64,000 nt of DNA from Branchipolynoe longqiensis (GCA_030323885.1 CM059192.1:62117593-62181592); one strand, 5' to 3'. Counted from the stretch's first letter, positions 36,485-48,684 are shown. Numbers and translations: made by a program. Notes: a model not told the origin generated them from the sequence alone.

Positions 36485-37839
36485 GTAACATCTCTGTTTA
36501 GAACGCACACACGTTCAAACCAAGAGAACGCCATTCCAGTGAACGCAGCTCGCGTGTATGAACATTGTCCGCTATCACGTGTGTTAAAAGCGGACTGTGA
36601 ATAAGGTAAAAGCCCCGCCCCCACTGAGCACACCCACACACCTCCACCCCCACACGGTGTGGCGTTCCGGTAGCCTCAGAGGAACCTACTGTCAGATACC
36701 GAGTAAGCAATGCCCCCTGGAGGACCTTATCTGAAGGATGTGATTTAATCTCTGTGAATTTCTCATGAAAACTGAGCTGATCAAATTCAATTCTGTTAAC
36801 TAAACTAAACTCGTACTTTGCAACCCAAAATGTCCCATCATTAATTTGATGAATCTTTGTTTTGCTTTGTAATGTGACTCACTATCCCACGACAATGATC
36901 AAGTGAAAACCTTAAATAATGGCATTCCTACGAATTAAAGGAACATTCCAACAAAAGTAACACCAAACTTGTGTAGCCATACGGAAGTAGATGCTGCAGT
37001 ACTAGTAAAGTAGTCGTAGGGTGCATGCTGAGAACACGTGACCCTCTACTACACAGCTTGCCCTTCACTGGGACCTTGGCGAGGCGACGTGGCTGCAGAG
37101 GCCGGCCCTTTGTCCCGGTGTGCGGGGCGGGGGCTACACTCCACCCGCAGCTTTAGTCGGAATCAGCGTAATTTGGTGTGTCATACCTGATGTGGAGATG
37201 CTGCGCACGTGGCGCCTCTACCGGGCGTGTACCTCCCCCCGCCGTGTGAGTGATGGGCACCAGGCCGGGCCCAGGTCGGGGCCCAGGTCGGCCGGGGCTG
37301 CCTTCACGGCCCGAGATGGTCGTGTTCAACGTTGGGGGAGGTGGAACCCGGGCTTCATCAACACACGCCGTTTAGAGGCTTTGATCACCGCTCAGTGAGG
37401 TCAAGTCACATTGTCGGGTAATGTGCGTGGTTCCACACCACTACCACCACCACGATCATGGCATGGCGTACAACATGCTAGGTGCCACACACTTCCCCAA
37501 ACTGATGCGCATGCGCGTAGTACTAGCAGAGGTTCGTGTGGCCACATACACCCTTCAACAAGGATATGCGCAGATTGACTTATCGATAATAAGCAGTTAT
37601 TGTCCGATATGCAGTTCTAGAGCGTGAACGTCTGCCCATTCATATTAGAGAAAAGCATGTTTACAATGTCCCTCACTTTGAAATCGGTGCTATTCTAATT
37701 CAGTGGAAACACCATTAATAATCATCTGGCCTAATCTGATGAAAGTGACATCGAAAGAGACCATTTCCGTTATTGGGTTTCTCGGAATACACAGGTCGTT
37801 GACCTTTATGGTACGTGTCACAATAGAGGAGTCTATATA
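36485..37839. other. Non-coding intron
   Basis: No gene or mobile element recognised. GC-rich at 37080-37330. Confidence 0.4.
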
Positions 37840-38086
37840 TTAAAGTTGCATAGTCCGATGGCTTTTGAAATTTTTGCCTTCTTTTTTAGTTTGTGGGCTC
37901 CCTGCCTAATGGCTTCCTCAAATTAAGTGTCCAATTGGATGAGGTAGTAGATTCACTGATTATTCTGTATATGCTGTCGCAAATTATTAGTTAATGCACC
38001 AATATCTAAGTTGGGTATAATGAATCAAATGTAGATAAGTATTTTCCTTTTGAAAACTATATATTTCATCCGGCCAAGCAACCTTA
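37840..38086. mobile_element. GCATAGTCCGATG TIR element, short form
   Basis: The left end TTAAAGTTGCATAGTCCGAT is well kept; the right end CATCCGGCCAAGCAACCTTAA is decayed. The interior shares TATTCTGTATATGCTGTC and AATATCTAAGTTGGGTATAA with the element at 41317-43369. Confidence 0.78.
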
Positions 38087-39528
38087 ATATACGGATCTGA
38101 AACGCAATATGCTGGGTTTGTAGAGGGCCAGTGTTGATCCCATGTTTCCTGCAGTCAGGTAATTTGAATCGTGTTGTGTCTTTAGCTTGCTTGCTTCTTT
38201 CTTTCTCTCTTCCTGAATTGTTAATCCGCTGAACTAACTATGCTGTCAGTGCTTGAGAACTGGTTCCGGCAGCAATCACTTACTTCTTGAATATGATTGG
38301 CTAGCATGTCAGTTGTATTGTTACACTGCTCGCTATTTGTCTTCAACTTTAAATCTATTCTGGAAGTAACTTGTGGATAAACCGACAACACCATTCTATC
38401 GGTGGTCTAGCATCTCTTGAATATCAGTCCCTATTCACAACTCGCCTGGTTTCTGTTCCATTTGGTGAGCAGGTCACCACACAGCTGGTAAAACGCGGCC
38501 CGAACACCGCCCGCCCGCCCCTCCCCACCCCGCCACCCCGCCCCACCCCGCCCGTTCAATGATACTGACTCCAATAGACGACATCGGAAACACGTGCAAA
38601 ATATGACCGCCTGCGCGCAGCGCCGTCTGGGACCCAGTGCACTTCCGGTGACTACCCCAGCGAACCCGATGCCACGGCGAGGTCGTATTAAAACATCATG
38701 CTCTAATGAAGGATCGACGAGATGCAGTGGGGGTGGGGTGGGGTGGGGGTGGGGGGTTAAAACTGAAAGTGATTTACCAAAATGACACATGTGTCATCAG
38801 TTGCTCATGGAACTGGTTAGTCCGGAGTGCGGGGTGTGGGGTGCGGCAGTGTATGTGCGTGCGTGTCTGTGTATGTGCGCGTGCCTGTGTGTGTCTGCGT
38901 GCATGCGCGAGCGAAGAGCGTGATGTCGAGACCATCCATAGTTTGATGTGTTTGATATCCTAAGTTAGGCATATCCAGAAAATTACTGGTTATTTGTGAC
39001 CTTGTAAATAGCACTCTTCCATAGTATCTAATGGATCTCGGGTCTTTAAAATACTTAGGCAGTTTCCACTAATCTAGATACTACAGTGTACATTTCAACA
39101 TCAAATTTAACAAACTGAGGAACGCCTTCTATTATTAACTTAAATGCCTTCTGTACATGACTTATTTCTAAAACAAACAAAAAATTGTTTATAAAACAAA
39201 CATTTTCCAAGCATGTGTGAATTTTCTTCACCGTGTCCTTCCACCAGTTATCTCAAGGGATTTTCGAGCAGAGGTATGATTCGTGGGACGTGCTCTCGGT
39301 GGTGGATGGTGGTAGCAGGATTTGCAATCAGATAGCTGATTCCCAGGGCCGTGATGTGGACGCTCCTGTTGTAGCCAGTTTGTCGATAGAAAGCCCGGGC
39401 CTACATTTTTACCGACCCAAGGGATTTTTAACCTCCCACACTATATAGACATGGTACGAGAGCAACCGGCCTTTGATGACGCTGTAAGTTATACACAGCA
39501 GTGGAAATCCAAATTGGCAGAGGTGGGG
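38087..39528. other. Non-coding intron
   Basis: A short TG-rich microsatellite lies at 38850-38905. No gene recognised. Confidence 0.4.
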
Positions 39529-39612
39529 GTGGCATGGGGAATCGAACCGCTGACCCTCAGATCAGGCATCCGACCTAGAAAAAAGTCAGACACTCTAACC
39601 ACTCCACAGACA
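39529..39612 (-). mobile_element. tRNA-derived element head
   Basis: On the minus strand GGAGTGGTTAGAGTGTCTGA resembles an A box region and GCGGTTCGATTCCCC is a good B box. The two are about 40 bases apart and the anticodon arm does not fold cleanly. A tRNA-derived SINE head is more likely than a working tRNA. Confidence 0.62.
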
Positions 39613-39679
39613 ACACCACTGTGTGAATGAATACCAAGATGGATGCCGAGAGGCCCGCAGTGCCCGTCACGACTACCGT

Positions 39680-40340
39680 GTGTGTTTCTTGCACAAGAGG
39701 CAGGCAACAGGCATTAAAGGTGCATGACTGCTGTGTTCCTTGCACAAGAGGCAGGCAACAGGCATTAAAGGTGCATGACTGCCGTGTTCATTGCACAACA
39801 GGCAGGCAATAGGCATTAAAGGTGCATGACTGCCGTGTTCATTGCACAATGGGCCGGTAACAGGCATTAAATGTGCATGACTGCCGTGTTCATTGCACAA
39901 CAGGCAGGCAACAGGCAATAAAGGTGCATGACTGCTGTGTTCCTTTCACAACAGGCAGGCAACAGGCATTAAAGGTGCATGACTGCCGTGTTCCTTACAC
40001 AACAGGCAGGCAACAGGCATTAAAGGTGCATGACTGCAGTGTTCCTTTCACAACAGGCAGGCAACAGGCATTAAAGGTGCATGACTGCCGTGTTCATTGC
40101 ACAACAGGCAGGCAACAGGCATTAAAGGTGCATGACTGCCGTGTTCCTTTCACAACAGGCAGGCAACAGGCATTAAAGGTGCATGACTGCCGTGTTCCTT
40201 ATACAACAGGCAGGCAACAGGCATTAAAGGTGCATGACTGTCGTGTTCCTTTCACAACAGGCAGGCAACAGGAATTAAAGGTGCATGACTGCTGTGTTCC
40301 TTACACAACAGGCAGGCAACAGGCATTAAAGGCACACAAA
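39680..40340. repeat. 51-bp minisatellite
   Basis: About thirteen units of GCATTAAAGGTGCATGACTG, CCGTGTTCCTTGCACAACAG and GCAGGCAACAG. The 17-codon period produces an open frame (QALKVHDCRVPFTTGRQ repeat) that I do not regard as a gene. Confidence 0.94.
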
Positions 40341-41316
40341 CCTCCAACGGCATAACCTGTTACCCACACGTGAGGGTGTGGTGGAACTTGTCCGTGTTCA
40401 GGGCAGCCTTTGCTTGCTAACGCTCTGCCTGTTGGCGGCAGGGTTTCCACCATGCAGGCTTTAGAAGCTGGGTCCGCTCAGCGGGTTGGAGAAGTGTTTG
40501 CGGGTTTGTGATGAAGTCGAGGCGCCCTGAGCTAATCAAGGCTCACCTCTCAGACCACCCGCAGTGTACGTATGACGCGTTCCGAATTGATTATCTCAGT
40601 CTGTGTCAGGAAGCCTCACAATGCACCGATGCCCACTGAGAATTCTACAGCGTCGCCACTAATAATACATGCAATCAATCTTCACACATCTAAATATGAT
40701 CACGCTCACGAAAACCCTCGTCGTTTTGGCATTGCATTGAAATAACAATCGAATATGTTGAATTTCATCTTGGCATAGGACCTTTCATAATTGCGAAGAA
40801 CTATATGATTAAATTTTCGCTCGATTTTTTTTTTACATGAGACAGGATCATCTGATATCAGTTATTTCTATCTTGATATATTCCATAGCCTGGATTAAGT
40901 TGAACAAATAGTGAGTTATAAATATCCTATTCCAATCATGAGTAGACTATCATGTATTTATTCGCGACATGAATATTCCCGAAATATTACTGAAATAATG
41001 ATATTCTTTAAATATCCAGTTCAGTGCATTTAGAATTGCTCGGCATAGCCTTCAACTTCAAATTCTCATGAAAGGCTCACTTTCTACCTACTGGGTTGGA
41101 GCTCAAATACCCGTATTCAGTGACGTGGAGCAGAGAAGGGATATAATCATATATGGAATTAATAGGTTGTAACCTATAGTATACAATAAGCAACGGGCTC
41201 AAAATTCACTACTACTAGTACTAGTCAAAGGCTGATTTGTGACACCTTCCTATTACAGTGACTTTCCATTATAATTGGTCACCTCTGAGTCTATACATTG
41301 CTTCCATTCTATTCAA
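40341..41316. other. Non-coding, AT-rich intron
   Basis: No gene or mobile element recognised. Confidence 0.4.
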
Positions 41317-41950
41317 TTAAAGTTGCATGGTCCGATGGCCTTTGAATTTTTGTCTTATTTTTTAGATAACTATATCAAATTGATCGTTACATGCTACTAA
41401 TCATTAGTCCGGAGTGATTTTGATTAAAGATGATTAGTTTTGAAGTAATCTGAGCTGAAAGAACCAAAAATAATTTCGACAAGCTTGTCAAAAGTCCTGT
41501 GGCTATGACCCAGATGGTCATCTCGCAGTGACCACGTGATGTGAGATGACCTGGAACCTGACAGGACTGTAGGTAGGTATTTCTGGTTGGGTGGGGCACA
41601 TTCTGGGAACGGATTAGTGCCATAGGCCCATGGCACTAGGGTTTTTAACAAAATATAATGTGTGTGTGTTGTCTGCTTGTGTTTGTCTGTCTATGTATGT
41701 ATCTGTGTGTGTGTATGTCTGTGTGTGTCTATCTGTGTGTTTCTGTGTATGTGTGGGAGTGTATGTGTCTGTGTGTGTCTGTCTCTGTCTGTCTGTTTCT
41801 GTGTGTATGTGTATGTATGTATGTGTCTGTGTATGTCTGTATGTGTGTGTGTCTCTCTCTCTCTCTGCAAAGGCAGGTCGGGTGTATGTGTGTCTGTGTG
41901 TTTCTATGTCTGTGTGTGCTGTCTGTCTGTGTATGTCTGTGTGTGTATGC

Positions 41951-41990
<40 letters not shown>

Positions 41991-43369
41991 ATGTATGTCT
42001 GTGTGTGTATGTGTGTATGGGTGTGTTGGTATGTGTGTCTGTGTGTGTGTCTGTGTATGTCTGTATGTGTGTGTCTGTGTGTGTATGTATGTGTGTGAAT
42101 GTATGTGTGTGTATCTGCCTCTGTATGTGGGTGTCTGTGTGTGTCTCTCTCTCTGCAAAGTCAGGTTGGGTGTATGTGTGTCTGTGTATGTCAGGTGTGT
42201 GCATGTCTGTGTGTTTCTGTGTCTGTGTGTGCTGTCTATGCATGTATGTCTGTGTGTGTCTATCTATGTGTGTCTGTATGTGTGTGTCTGTGTGTATATA
42301 TATATATATATATATGTGTGTATGTCTGTGTGTGTATGTCTGTGTGTGTGTCTGTGTGTGTATGTATGTGTGTGTCTGTGTATGTCTGTCTGTGTGGGTA
42401 TCTGTGTGTATATGTATGTGTGTCTGCCTATGTATGTGTGTGTCTGTCTATGTGTCTCTGTCTGTCTGCAAAGTCAGGTCGGATGTATGTGTGTCTGTGT
42501 GTCTGTGTCTGTGTATGTCAGTTGTGTGCATGTCTGTGTATTTCTGTGTCTGTGTGTGGTGTATGTGCATGTCTGTCTGTGTGTGTCTATCTATGTGTGT
42601 CTGTGTGCCTGTGTATGTCTGTGTGTGTATGTCTGTGTGTATGTCTGTGTATGTATGTGTGTGTCTGTCTGTGTCTGTATGTGTATGTCTGTCTGTGTAT
42701 GTATGTGTGTGTATGTATGTGTGGGCATGTATGTATGTGTGTGTCTGCCTCTGCCTATGTGCGGCTGTCTATGTGTCTGTGTGTGTGTCTCTCTCTCTGC
42801 AAAGTCAGGTCGGGTGTATGTGTGTCTGTGCATTTGTGTGTCTGTGTGTTTTGGGTGTGTGCATGTCTGTGTATTTCTGTGACTGTGTGTGCTGTCTGTG
42901 CATGTCTGTTTGTGTGTGTCTATCTATGTGTGTAGGTATGTGTGTATGTCTGTCTGTGTATGTGTGTGTATGTCTGTGTGCATATCTGTCTGTGTGTGTA
43001 TGTTTGTGTGTGTGTCTGTCTCTGTGTCTCTGTAAAGTCAGGCCAGGAAACACAGACACATAAACACACACAGACACATCCACCTCATTTCCCCTTCCCC
43101 TCTATGGCCCTGCACAGCAGGCCTACTTGGTTGGGGGGAGGCTAATGAGGTCATGAGATTGGCCTAGTTGGTTAATGGCCTCCCTGCATAATGGGTGTTT
43201 CAAAGTGAGTGTATAAAGGGGTGAGTTTATAAATTCACTGGTTATTCTGTATACACTGTCCCAAATCATTAGCTATTACATCAGTATCTAAGTTGGATAT
43301 ATAGGATCAAATGTAAGTAGTTGTTTTAATTTTGACAAAATTATATTTCATCGGACCATGCAACTTTAA
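41317..43369. mobile_element. GCATAGTCCGATG TIR element with a 1.4-kb array inside
   Basis: The left end TTAAAGTTGCATGGTCCGAT and right end ATCGGACCATGCAACTTTAA are perfect inverted repeats of 20 bases. The left arm (to about 41650) and right arm (from about 43080) carry interior sequence of the family, including ACAAGCTTGTCAAAAG and TATTCTGTATACACTGTC. Between them sits the TG-rich array. Confidence 0.82.
41655..43060. repeat. TGTGTGTCTG-rich array with AT runs
   Basis: Low-complexity TG/TCTG sequence with (AT)n at 41955-41984 and 42296-42315. Four blocks of roughly 300 bp each hold the same marker CTCTCTGCAAAGTCAGGTCG with GGTGTATGTGTGTCTG (41865, 42152, 42465, 42795 and partly 43030), so the array also has a higher-order period of about 300 bp. 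Long Cys/Val frames are by-products. Confidence 0.93.
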
Positions 43370-43384
43370 GGAATACTACCACTA

Positions 43385-43492
43385 ATATCCAAGGCGAGAC
43401 ACCATCAGTGACACCACCAGTGACCCTGTCAGCAGCACCGCCAAGCGACACTGTCAGTGTCAGTGAAACTGTCAGTGACACCATCAGCGGCT
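43385..43492. repeat. 12-bp repeat block, outlying copy
   Basis: Matches the 12-bp (GACACCGTCAGT-like) array at 44995-45325. It shares longer runs such as CACTGTCAGTGAAACTGTCAGTGACACC allowing for small changes, so it is a transposed or duplicated piece and not an independent array. Confidence 0.75.
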
Positions 43493-43560
43493 GATTGAAT
43501 AATTCCAATAGTCACAGTTCCACAACATGTAGCCCCTCCCAGAGAATGAGTAGTTAATTT

Positions 43561-43852
43561 TGTTTGTTTGTTGGGGTTGTATGTCTTAGCAAAATCTAAG
43601 GTATCAAGATGGGTACCGACTTGTGACCGTGCGCACTCATGGCAACTTTATAGTGCTTCCCCACTTAGGAGACCAGGTTGCTGGCACCATGCCCCAATAT
43701 TGCACTCAGTCACATTATCCTGATACTCAGCTAACCAGTCCTTGCCCTATCCTAGTAATGCTGAGCGCCAGGGTAGCAAGTAACAAGTATGAATTTTGTA
43801 AGTCATTGGTTTGCCTCGACCAGGATTCGAACTCCCGACCTTCCGCACGGGG
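43561..43852 (-). mobile_element. tRNA-derived SINE, near full length
   Basis: Begins TGTTTGTTTGTTGGGGTTGT and includes CTCATGGCAACTTTATAGTG, AATGCTGAGCGCCAGGGTAG and GCCTCGACCAGGATTCGAAC then TCCCGACCTTCCGCACGG. On the minus strand the B box reads GGAGTTCGAATCC, the best preserved of the family here. Confidence 0.88.
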
Positions 43853-43971
43853 AAATGAGTAGTTAAAAGTACCACACTATAAATAGTATATTCAATGACG
43901 GTACCTATGAATATTTGTTGGATTGCACTCGTTGATTAAGAGGAGAAAATTCTATCACGACAATTACTATT

Positions 43972-44182
43972 CCAGATTCCACTTATCCTTGCCCTATCCT
44001 AGTAAATGCCTAGTCAAGCTAGGTAGTAAGAAGTTTACATATTTAAATCATTGGTTTGACTCGGCTGGGGTTCGAACTCGGGGTTCAAATCCCAACAACT
44101 GCCAAACACGAAGCGCGCTCTCACCTCATTGTTTGTTGTTGTTTTACGTCCTAGCAACATCTAAGGTCATATCAGGACGGCT
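43972..44182 (-). mobile_element. SINE fragments
   Basis: Two pieces of the same SINE family lie close together. At 43985-44090 is the head-proximal half (CCTTGCCCTATCCTAGTAAA to GACTCGGCTGGGGTTCGAAC). At 44133-44182 is a tail piece (TTGTTGTTGTTTTACGTCCT then AGCAACATCTAAGGTCATAT). They look like remnants of separate or rearranged insertions. Confidence 0.72.
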
Positions 44183-44217
44183 CTCACCTCATTTGACGAT
44201 CCCACTTGTATGTAAAT

Positions 44218-44497
44218 GTGTAAAGTTACCCTTGTCATGCCAGTGTAAAGTTACCCTTGTCATGCCAGTGTAAAGTTATCCTTGTCATACCAGTGTAAAG
44301 TTATCCTTGTCATGCCAATGTAAAGTTATCCTTGTCATGTCAGTGTAAAGTTATCCGTGTCATGCCAATGTAAAGTTATCCTTGTCATGTCAGTGTAAAG
44401 TTATGCTTGTCATGCCAATGTAAAATTATCCTTGTCATGTCAGTGTAAAGTTATCCTTGTCATGCCAATGTAAAGTTATCCTTGTCATACCAGTGGC
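44218..44497. repeat. 25-bp minisatellite
   Basis: About eleven units of CAGTGTAAAGTTATCCTTGTCATGC, in which every other unit begins CAATG in place of CAGTG over much of the array, suggesting a 50-bp dimeric expansion. It lies about 215 bases downstream of exon e in the transcript. Confidence 0.92.
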
Positions 44498-44711
44498 GAG
44501 TCATTGGAATGTTAGGTTGCATTGTGGTCGTGCTTTGAAACTTTAACGAAAACAACACCTGCATACACCCAAAGGAATGATAACAAATAGAAAAACCAAC
44601 AAATTTGAAATGGAAGGTGCACAGTGGATTGTGTACTCCTTCCACACTCGTTCATAAATTAGAGTCCAGAAGGAAGGCCTGAACTCTGCAATGTACGAAG
44701 TTGACACTTAC

Positions 44712-44948
44712 CTCCAGCGCATTCTGGTTATCTTCCACGAAGTACACGCGTATGTTATAGTCACACGAGTTGGGCACTGCCGGGGCGAAGCAAGCAAGCC
44801 GCAAGATCTTGACGGCCTTGCCGCCCATGGCGGGCTCCCCGATTAGGGTGAGGCGTGACAGGTAGTCCGTCATGACGTGACAGTGCGACATGTCCAGCTG
44901 CACGTACACCGGCGTGTTGATCGTCTCGTGACCGAGCGTCGCACTCGG
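44712..44948 (-). CDS. unc5: unc5 exon e: end of ZU5 and start of UPA
   Basis: 237 bases, 79 codons, phase 0 at both ends. It starts PSATLGHETINTPVYVQLDM, passes through HCHVMTDYLSRLTLIGEP at the end of ZU5, and enters UPA with KILRLACFAPAVPNSCDYNI and RVYFVEDNQNALE. The block L-x-L-[VI]-G-E-x and the later F-A-P-x-x-x-x-x-x-[ED]-Y-N-I-R-V-Y are the most recognisable UNC5 signatures in the window and settle the identification. The acceptor is GTTTGTTGCAG, the donor GTAAGTGTC. On the transcript a 28-kb intron follows, the longest seen here. A degenerate 12-bp tandem repeat lies about 50 bases upstream in the intron but does not include the acceptor. Confidence 0.96.
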
Positions 44949-44994
44949 CTGCAACAAACAGGTGCCCAGTTAGTACCCAGTGGCAGTTGAGTGG

Positions 44995-45325
44995 CACCAT
45001 CAGCGGCACCGTCAGCGGCACCGTCAGCGGCGCCGTCCGCGACAGCGACACCTCAGTGACACCACCAGTGACACATCAGTGGTGCTGTCAGTGGCGCCGT
45101 CAGTGACAGTGGTACCTCTAGTGACACCGTCAGCGGCACCGCCAAGCACACCGTCAGCGACACCATCAGCGACACCACCAGTGACACTGTCAGCAGCACC
45201 GCCAAGCAACACTGTCAGTGAAACTGTCAGTGACACCGTCAGTGAAACTGTCAGTGACACCATCAGCGGCACTGCCAAGCACACCGTCAGTGGCACCGTC
45301 AGCATCACCATCAGCGGCACCGGGC
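44995..45325. repeat. 12-bp degenerate repeat (GACACCGTCAGT)
   Basis: About 27 units of G[GA]CACCGTCAG[CT], with variants AAACTGTCAGTG and CACCGCCAAGCA. It starts some 50 bases upstream of the exon e acceptor. A related block lies 1.6 kb away at 43385-43492 on the other side of the exon. Confidence 0.9.
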
Positions 45326-46900
45326 GGCGAGGAGGGGTGTTGTTAAAGGGTTTATGCTAAATGCCAGCTTAGCGGAGTAGCCTGTCTCCCTGAGAAGGTC
45401 TAAATCAGGACAATCGATTTGTATTAATGGAATGGACTGTTTTCTTAATGTTTTGTTTATACACAGTTCCATCCCGTGATTTACTTTACAACTAGTGCAG
45501 CCTTGGATCAGCTCCTATACAAAAGGCACACCCAGCCAATCAGGGTGATTAATCAGGACGATTCCCACTTCCTGACCAGGGTGGAAATGAATTCCCATTT
45601 CTCCCAGAGGGATGCGCCCCCCGCGTTGCGCGCCGACCGGCCACGCGGGACGTTCTACCGTGACGGCCCGTGTGATTGGAACAGTCACGTGTCACGACGG
45701 AACGCTCGTGGGCGCGGCTGTGTGCTGAAAGTACGCAGGGACAGGGGCTCGGGGGAGCGATCATAGCCCCGCATACACGGGCCGCACAAACACGCGTCTT
45801 TTCCTGGCACAGTATAATAAAGGGGGCTGTAGTCCTCAACTTAATACTTCTTACAAAACATGCTTATTGCACGACCACTGTCATATGGCTCAGTTACTTA
45901 CATCAGGAAATTTGAAATTATACTTGCCTCCAAATGTAATTGACTATGCGTGATGGCTAGTTGGGTCCGTATCACTAAACTGCTAACAAAACGGGCAGAC
46001 GGACGGTCGCCCACCGGTCAGCCGTTGGGACGGGACTTGATTCATTTTGGAACACAACCACGCCATTAATCATTGATAATCTTCATTGCCCAGCAATAGA
46101 ATCAGACTCCCTGTCATCCGTCAGGCAACACCGGCGCGGTGGCGGGGTTTTATCCCCGGGTGGGGGGTGGGGAGGGGGTGGTGGGCGGGACGGGTGCCCC
46201 TCTCCCTCGGGGGGCGCGGGTTGGGGTGCACGGGGGCGTGCGGGAAGGCCAGATCACATTACGCAGCGATCCTGGACCCCCATTATCCCAACAGGTGTGG
46301 CTGCCACCCCGCAGGTCACCAGTGACGTCACCGCCCCCCCCCCCCCCCCAACACCTACCCCGGCCAAAGGGCGTACACAGACCGACCAGAGCACCCTTTT
46401 GTTCCTCTGCACCGTAAACAAGACAAGATTCCCAGCACGGGGAATCCTGCCCGGCTTGTCTCTACAGACTACAACAGCGACCGGGTGCCTCCTCCACCAG
46501 TGTCCCACGTGACACCCACAGAGGAATGCCAAACATTGCGTGGGAGCATTTTCTACTCAAGAAGGATTTAACTGGATTTCACATATTTCTTAAATCAACA
46601 ATATTTGTAAATGTCCGGATTGAAATCGCTATGAATATCACTTTGTGTTTGACCAGTAAAGGACATTCACACCAACGACATAACACATAACTACCTTAAT
46701 TAATAATGCTATATAAAAAACAGGGCATGTGTCTATAACCGGGTGGCGGGAGGTGGGCGGCACACGCCCTACACGGCCCAACCATGAACAGCCCGCCGTC
46801 CTGGTGGCGCCAATAGTCGAACGGCGGCAACACGACGTAGCAGACGACAGGAGGCACACGGTGCTTCTTACTCAAAGCGCGCTGGTTGCCGCTAACTCAC
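45326..46900. other. Non-coding intron between exons d and e
   Basis: GC-rich at 46130-46350 with a C run of about 16 at 46333-46349. No repeat family recognised. Confidence 0.45.
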
Positions 46901-47067
46901 CTGCCAGGCGGGTGGCTCGTCGTAGGGCGAGTCGGACCCGTACACGGACACGGCCCACTGGCCGTGCTTGATGCTGGCGCAGTGCTGGAACGTCACCACC
47001 ACCGGCTTCTTGAGGGCCACGGTGGGCGGCCCCACCAGGATCACGGGGCCCAGCACCGTCTGCATCT
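46901..47067 (-). CDS. unc5: unc5 exon d: ZU5 domain, central part
   Basis: 167 bases, phase 1 in and 0 out. It encodes a split Glu codon and then 55 residues starting MQTVLGPVILVGPPTVALKK and ending YGSDSPYDEPPAWQ. The stretch T-[LV]-L-[SG]-P-V-x-x-x-G-P-P followed by a basic-Pro-Val strand is the mid-ZU5 core found in UNC5 proteins, where it packs against UPA. The acceptor is TTCCCACAG and the donor GTGAGTTAG. It lies 1.95 kb upstream of exon e and 3.4 kb downstream of exon c, so the ZU5 domain is split over four exons. No repeat array touches either splice site, unlike exons b and c. Base composition is GC-rich compared with the flanking intron. Confidence 0.95.
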
Positions 47068-47860
47068 CTGTGGGAACAACAGCCGGCAGGCAGCGCCATG
47101 CACCATAATGACCATTATAACACTCATTGTATGTATGGGTACGAGAAGAACGGGGGAAATCAAATACCAACTGATTCTATAATTACACAGTAATAAATGT
47201 AATACAAATAGAGCACTTGAAACATTAGCTTAGGTTGTAATCAAATATCGGTCGGTCGACAAATGCAATTTTAATTCGTATGCGTGTAATTCCATCGCCA
47301 GCTAACGGGATTGTTCATTAATGTGTTCAAATTCTAGCAATGAAAACAACGCCCATCTCGCGACGGCACAGTCACAGAAGAAAGGCCGGAGCAAAATGTC
47401 ACACCACCTGGTATCAACTTAATGAACTAATTCACTCTCCCAGCGCACCTGAACGCCCGTCGGGCAACAATGAATACGATAAGGCTCGGCACTAAGTGCA
47501 CTACGTGGGAGGAGACACGGTGCTGGCTATACAGTAGCTTCCCGCCTGTTGGACGCGGTGTGGTAGTGGCCCTCCTACCGTGTGTGACTCAGACTTCTGG
47601 GCCAGCCCTCCTCAGCCGCCCCGCGATCAACATCAATATTTCACCCGCACCGAGCCACGGCGGCCCGCCCTCAGTTACTCACAACATGCTCATCCATTTC
47701 AGAAACCACCCAGCTATGAAAAGTAAATCCAGACAGCAAAACTTCTCTTCAGCCAAGTCATAGACGTCAGGCATCCGAATTGCCGCCAACACTTAACCGT
47801 TAAATGTGAATGCACATTTCATTGCCTTCTCAAGTGCTCTCAGACTCAGATCACGCTTTA
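47068..47860. other. Non-coding intron
   Basis: Ordinary intron sequence upstream of exon d. No repeat at the acceptor. Confidence 0.45.
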
Positions 47861-48001
47861 AAATTTTTTTTTTTTTTAAATTGAGGCTGTATTTATTCTG
47901 TCCATAGCATGTAAGCCTGGGTACCCAGGCTTGTTTTCAATGCTGGCCAGCTGTAGTGTTGGTGTTGTCTTACCAAACAGTAGCTGCTGATAAGTTATTT
48001 G
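47861..48001 (-). mobile_element. LINE 3'-end fragment
   Basis: A run of about 14 T is followed by GAGGCTGTATTTATTCTGTC, CCAGGCTTGTTTTCAATGCT and CTTACCAAACAGTAGCTGCT, matching the complement of the last 130 bases of the LINE at 15365-16268. It is 5'-truncated to the 3' UTR. Confidence 0.82.
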
Positions 48002-48064
48002 ATTGTCTGACGAACACTATTAACTAATACTTGCACGCTGTACTTCATTGTAATTGGTGATTCG

Positions 48065-48327
48065 TTAAAGCTGCATATTCCGATGAAACAGAAGAGGATT
48101 CTAAGCCAAGTGTTGCTTTAGAACCCGTTACTGCCGAAGGCTATGAGGTCACTTTTGATAAGCATTCCAACATTAAATTAGCATGTTTACACTTCAAATA
48201 TCTGTCAGGTTAGTCATTCTAAAGCACAGTTACCTCAAACTATGAAGGGAGATTATAACGATCAATCTAATTGTAGTCACCTCAGAAAATGACATAAACC
48301 CAAAACCATCGGACTATGCAGCTTTAA
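48065..48327. mobile_element. GCATAGTCCGATG TIR element, cluster copy 1
   Basis: The left end TTAAAGCTGCATATTCCGAT and right end ATCGGACTATGCAGCTTTAA are inverted repeats. 263 bp, the shortest of three copies packed within 1.2 kb. Confidence 0.82.
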
Positions 48328-48330
48328 ACC

Positions 48331-48684
48331 TTAAAGCTGCATAGTCCGATGAAATATGAAATTTTCAAAACCAAACAATTATCTAGATTTGATTTGACAT
48401 ATCTAACTTCCATACTGATGCACTCATTAAGCATTTATTTCTGCATAGAAGGCAATACTGAGTCAATTTAACAGAACCTGTTACTGCAGAAGTCTATGGT
48501 GTCAGAGTTTTGGCAAGCCTGCCAAAACTAATTTTCCATGTTTGCACTAAAAATATCTCAAAGGTTTACCATTTAAAATAAAAGTAACTTTAAGCTAATG
48601 TAAAGTAGATACTAGTGGTCGATCTATTATGTTTATCTCAGAAAAATTACAGAAACTCAAAACCATCGGACTATGCAATTTTAA
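48331..48684. mobile_element. GCATAGTCCGATG TIR element, cluster copy 2
   Basis: The left end TTAAAGCTGCATAGTCCGAT and right end ATCGGACTATGCAATTTTAA are inverted repeats. It begins three bases after copy 1 ends. The interior is the reverse complement of 14008-14379. Confidence 0.84.

Noticed and set aside
41630..43063. 477-codon Cys/Val-rich plus-strand frame
   Set aside because: Low-complexity TG-rich array; all three frames are open in places and overlap.
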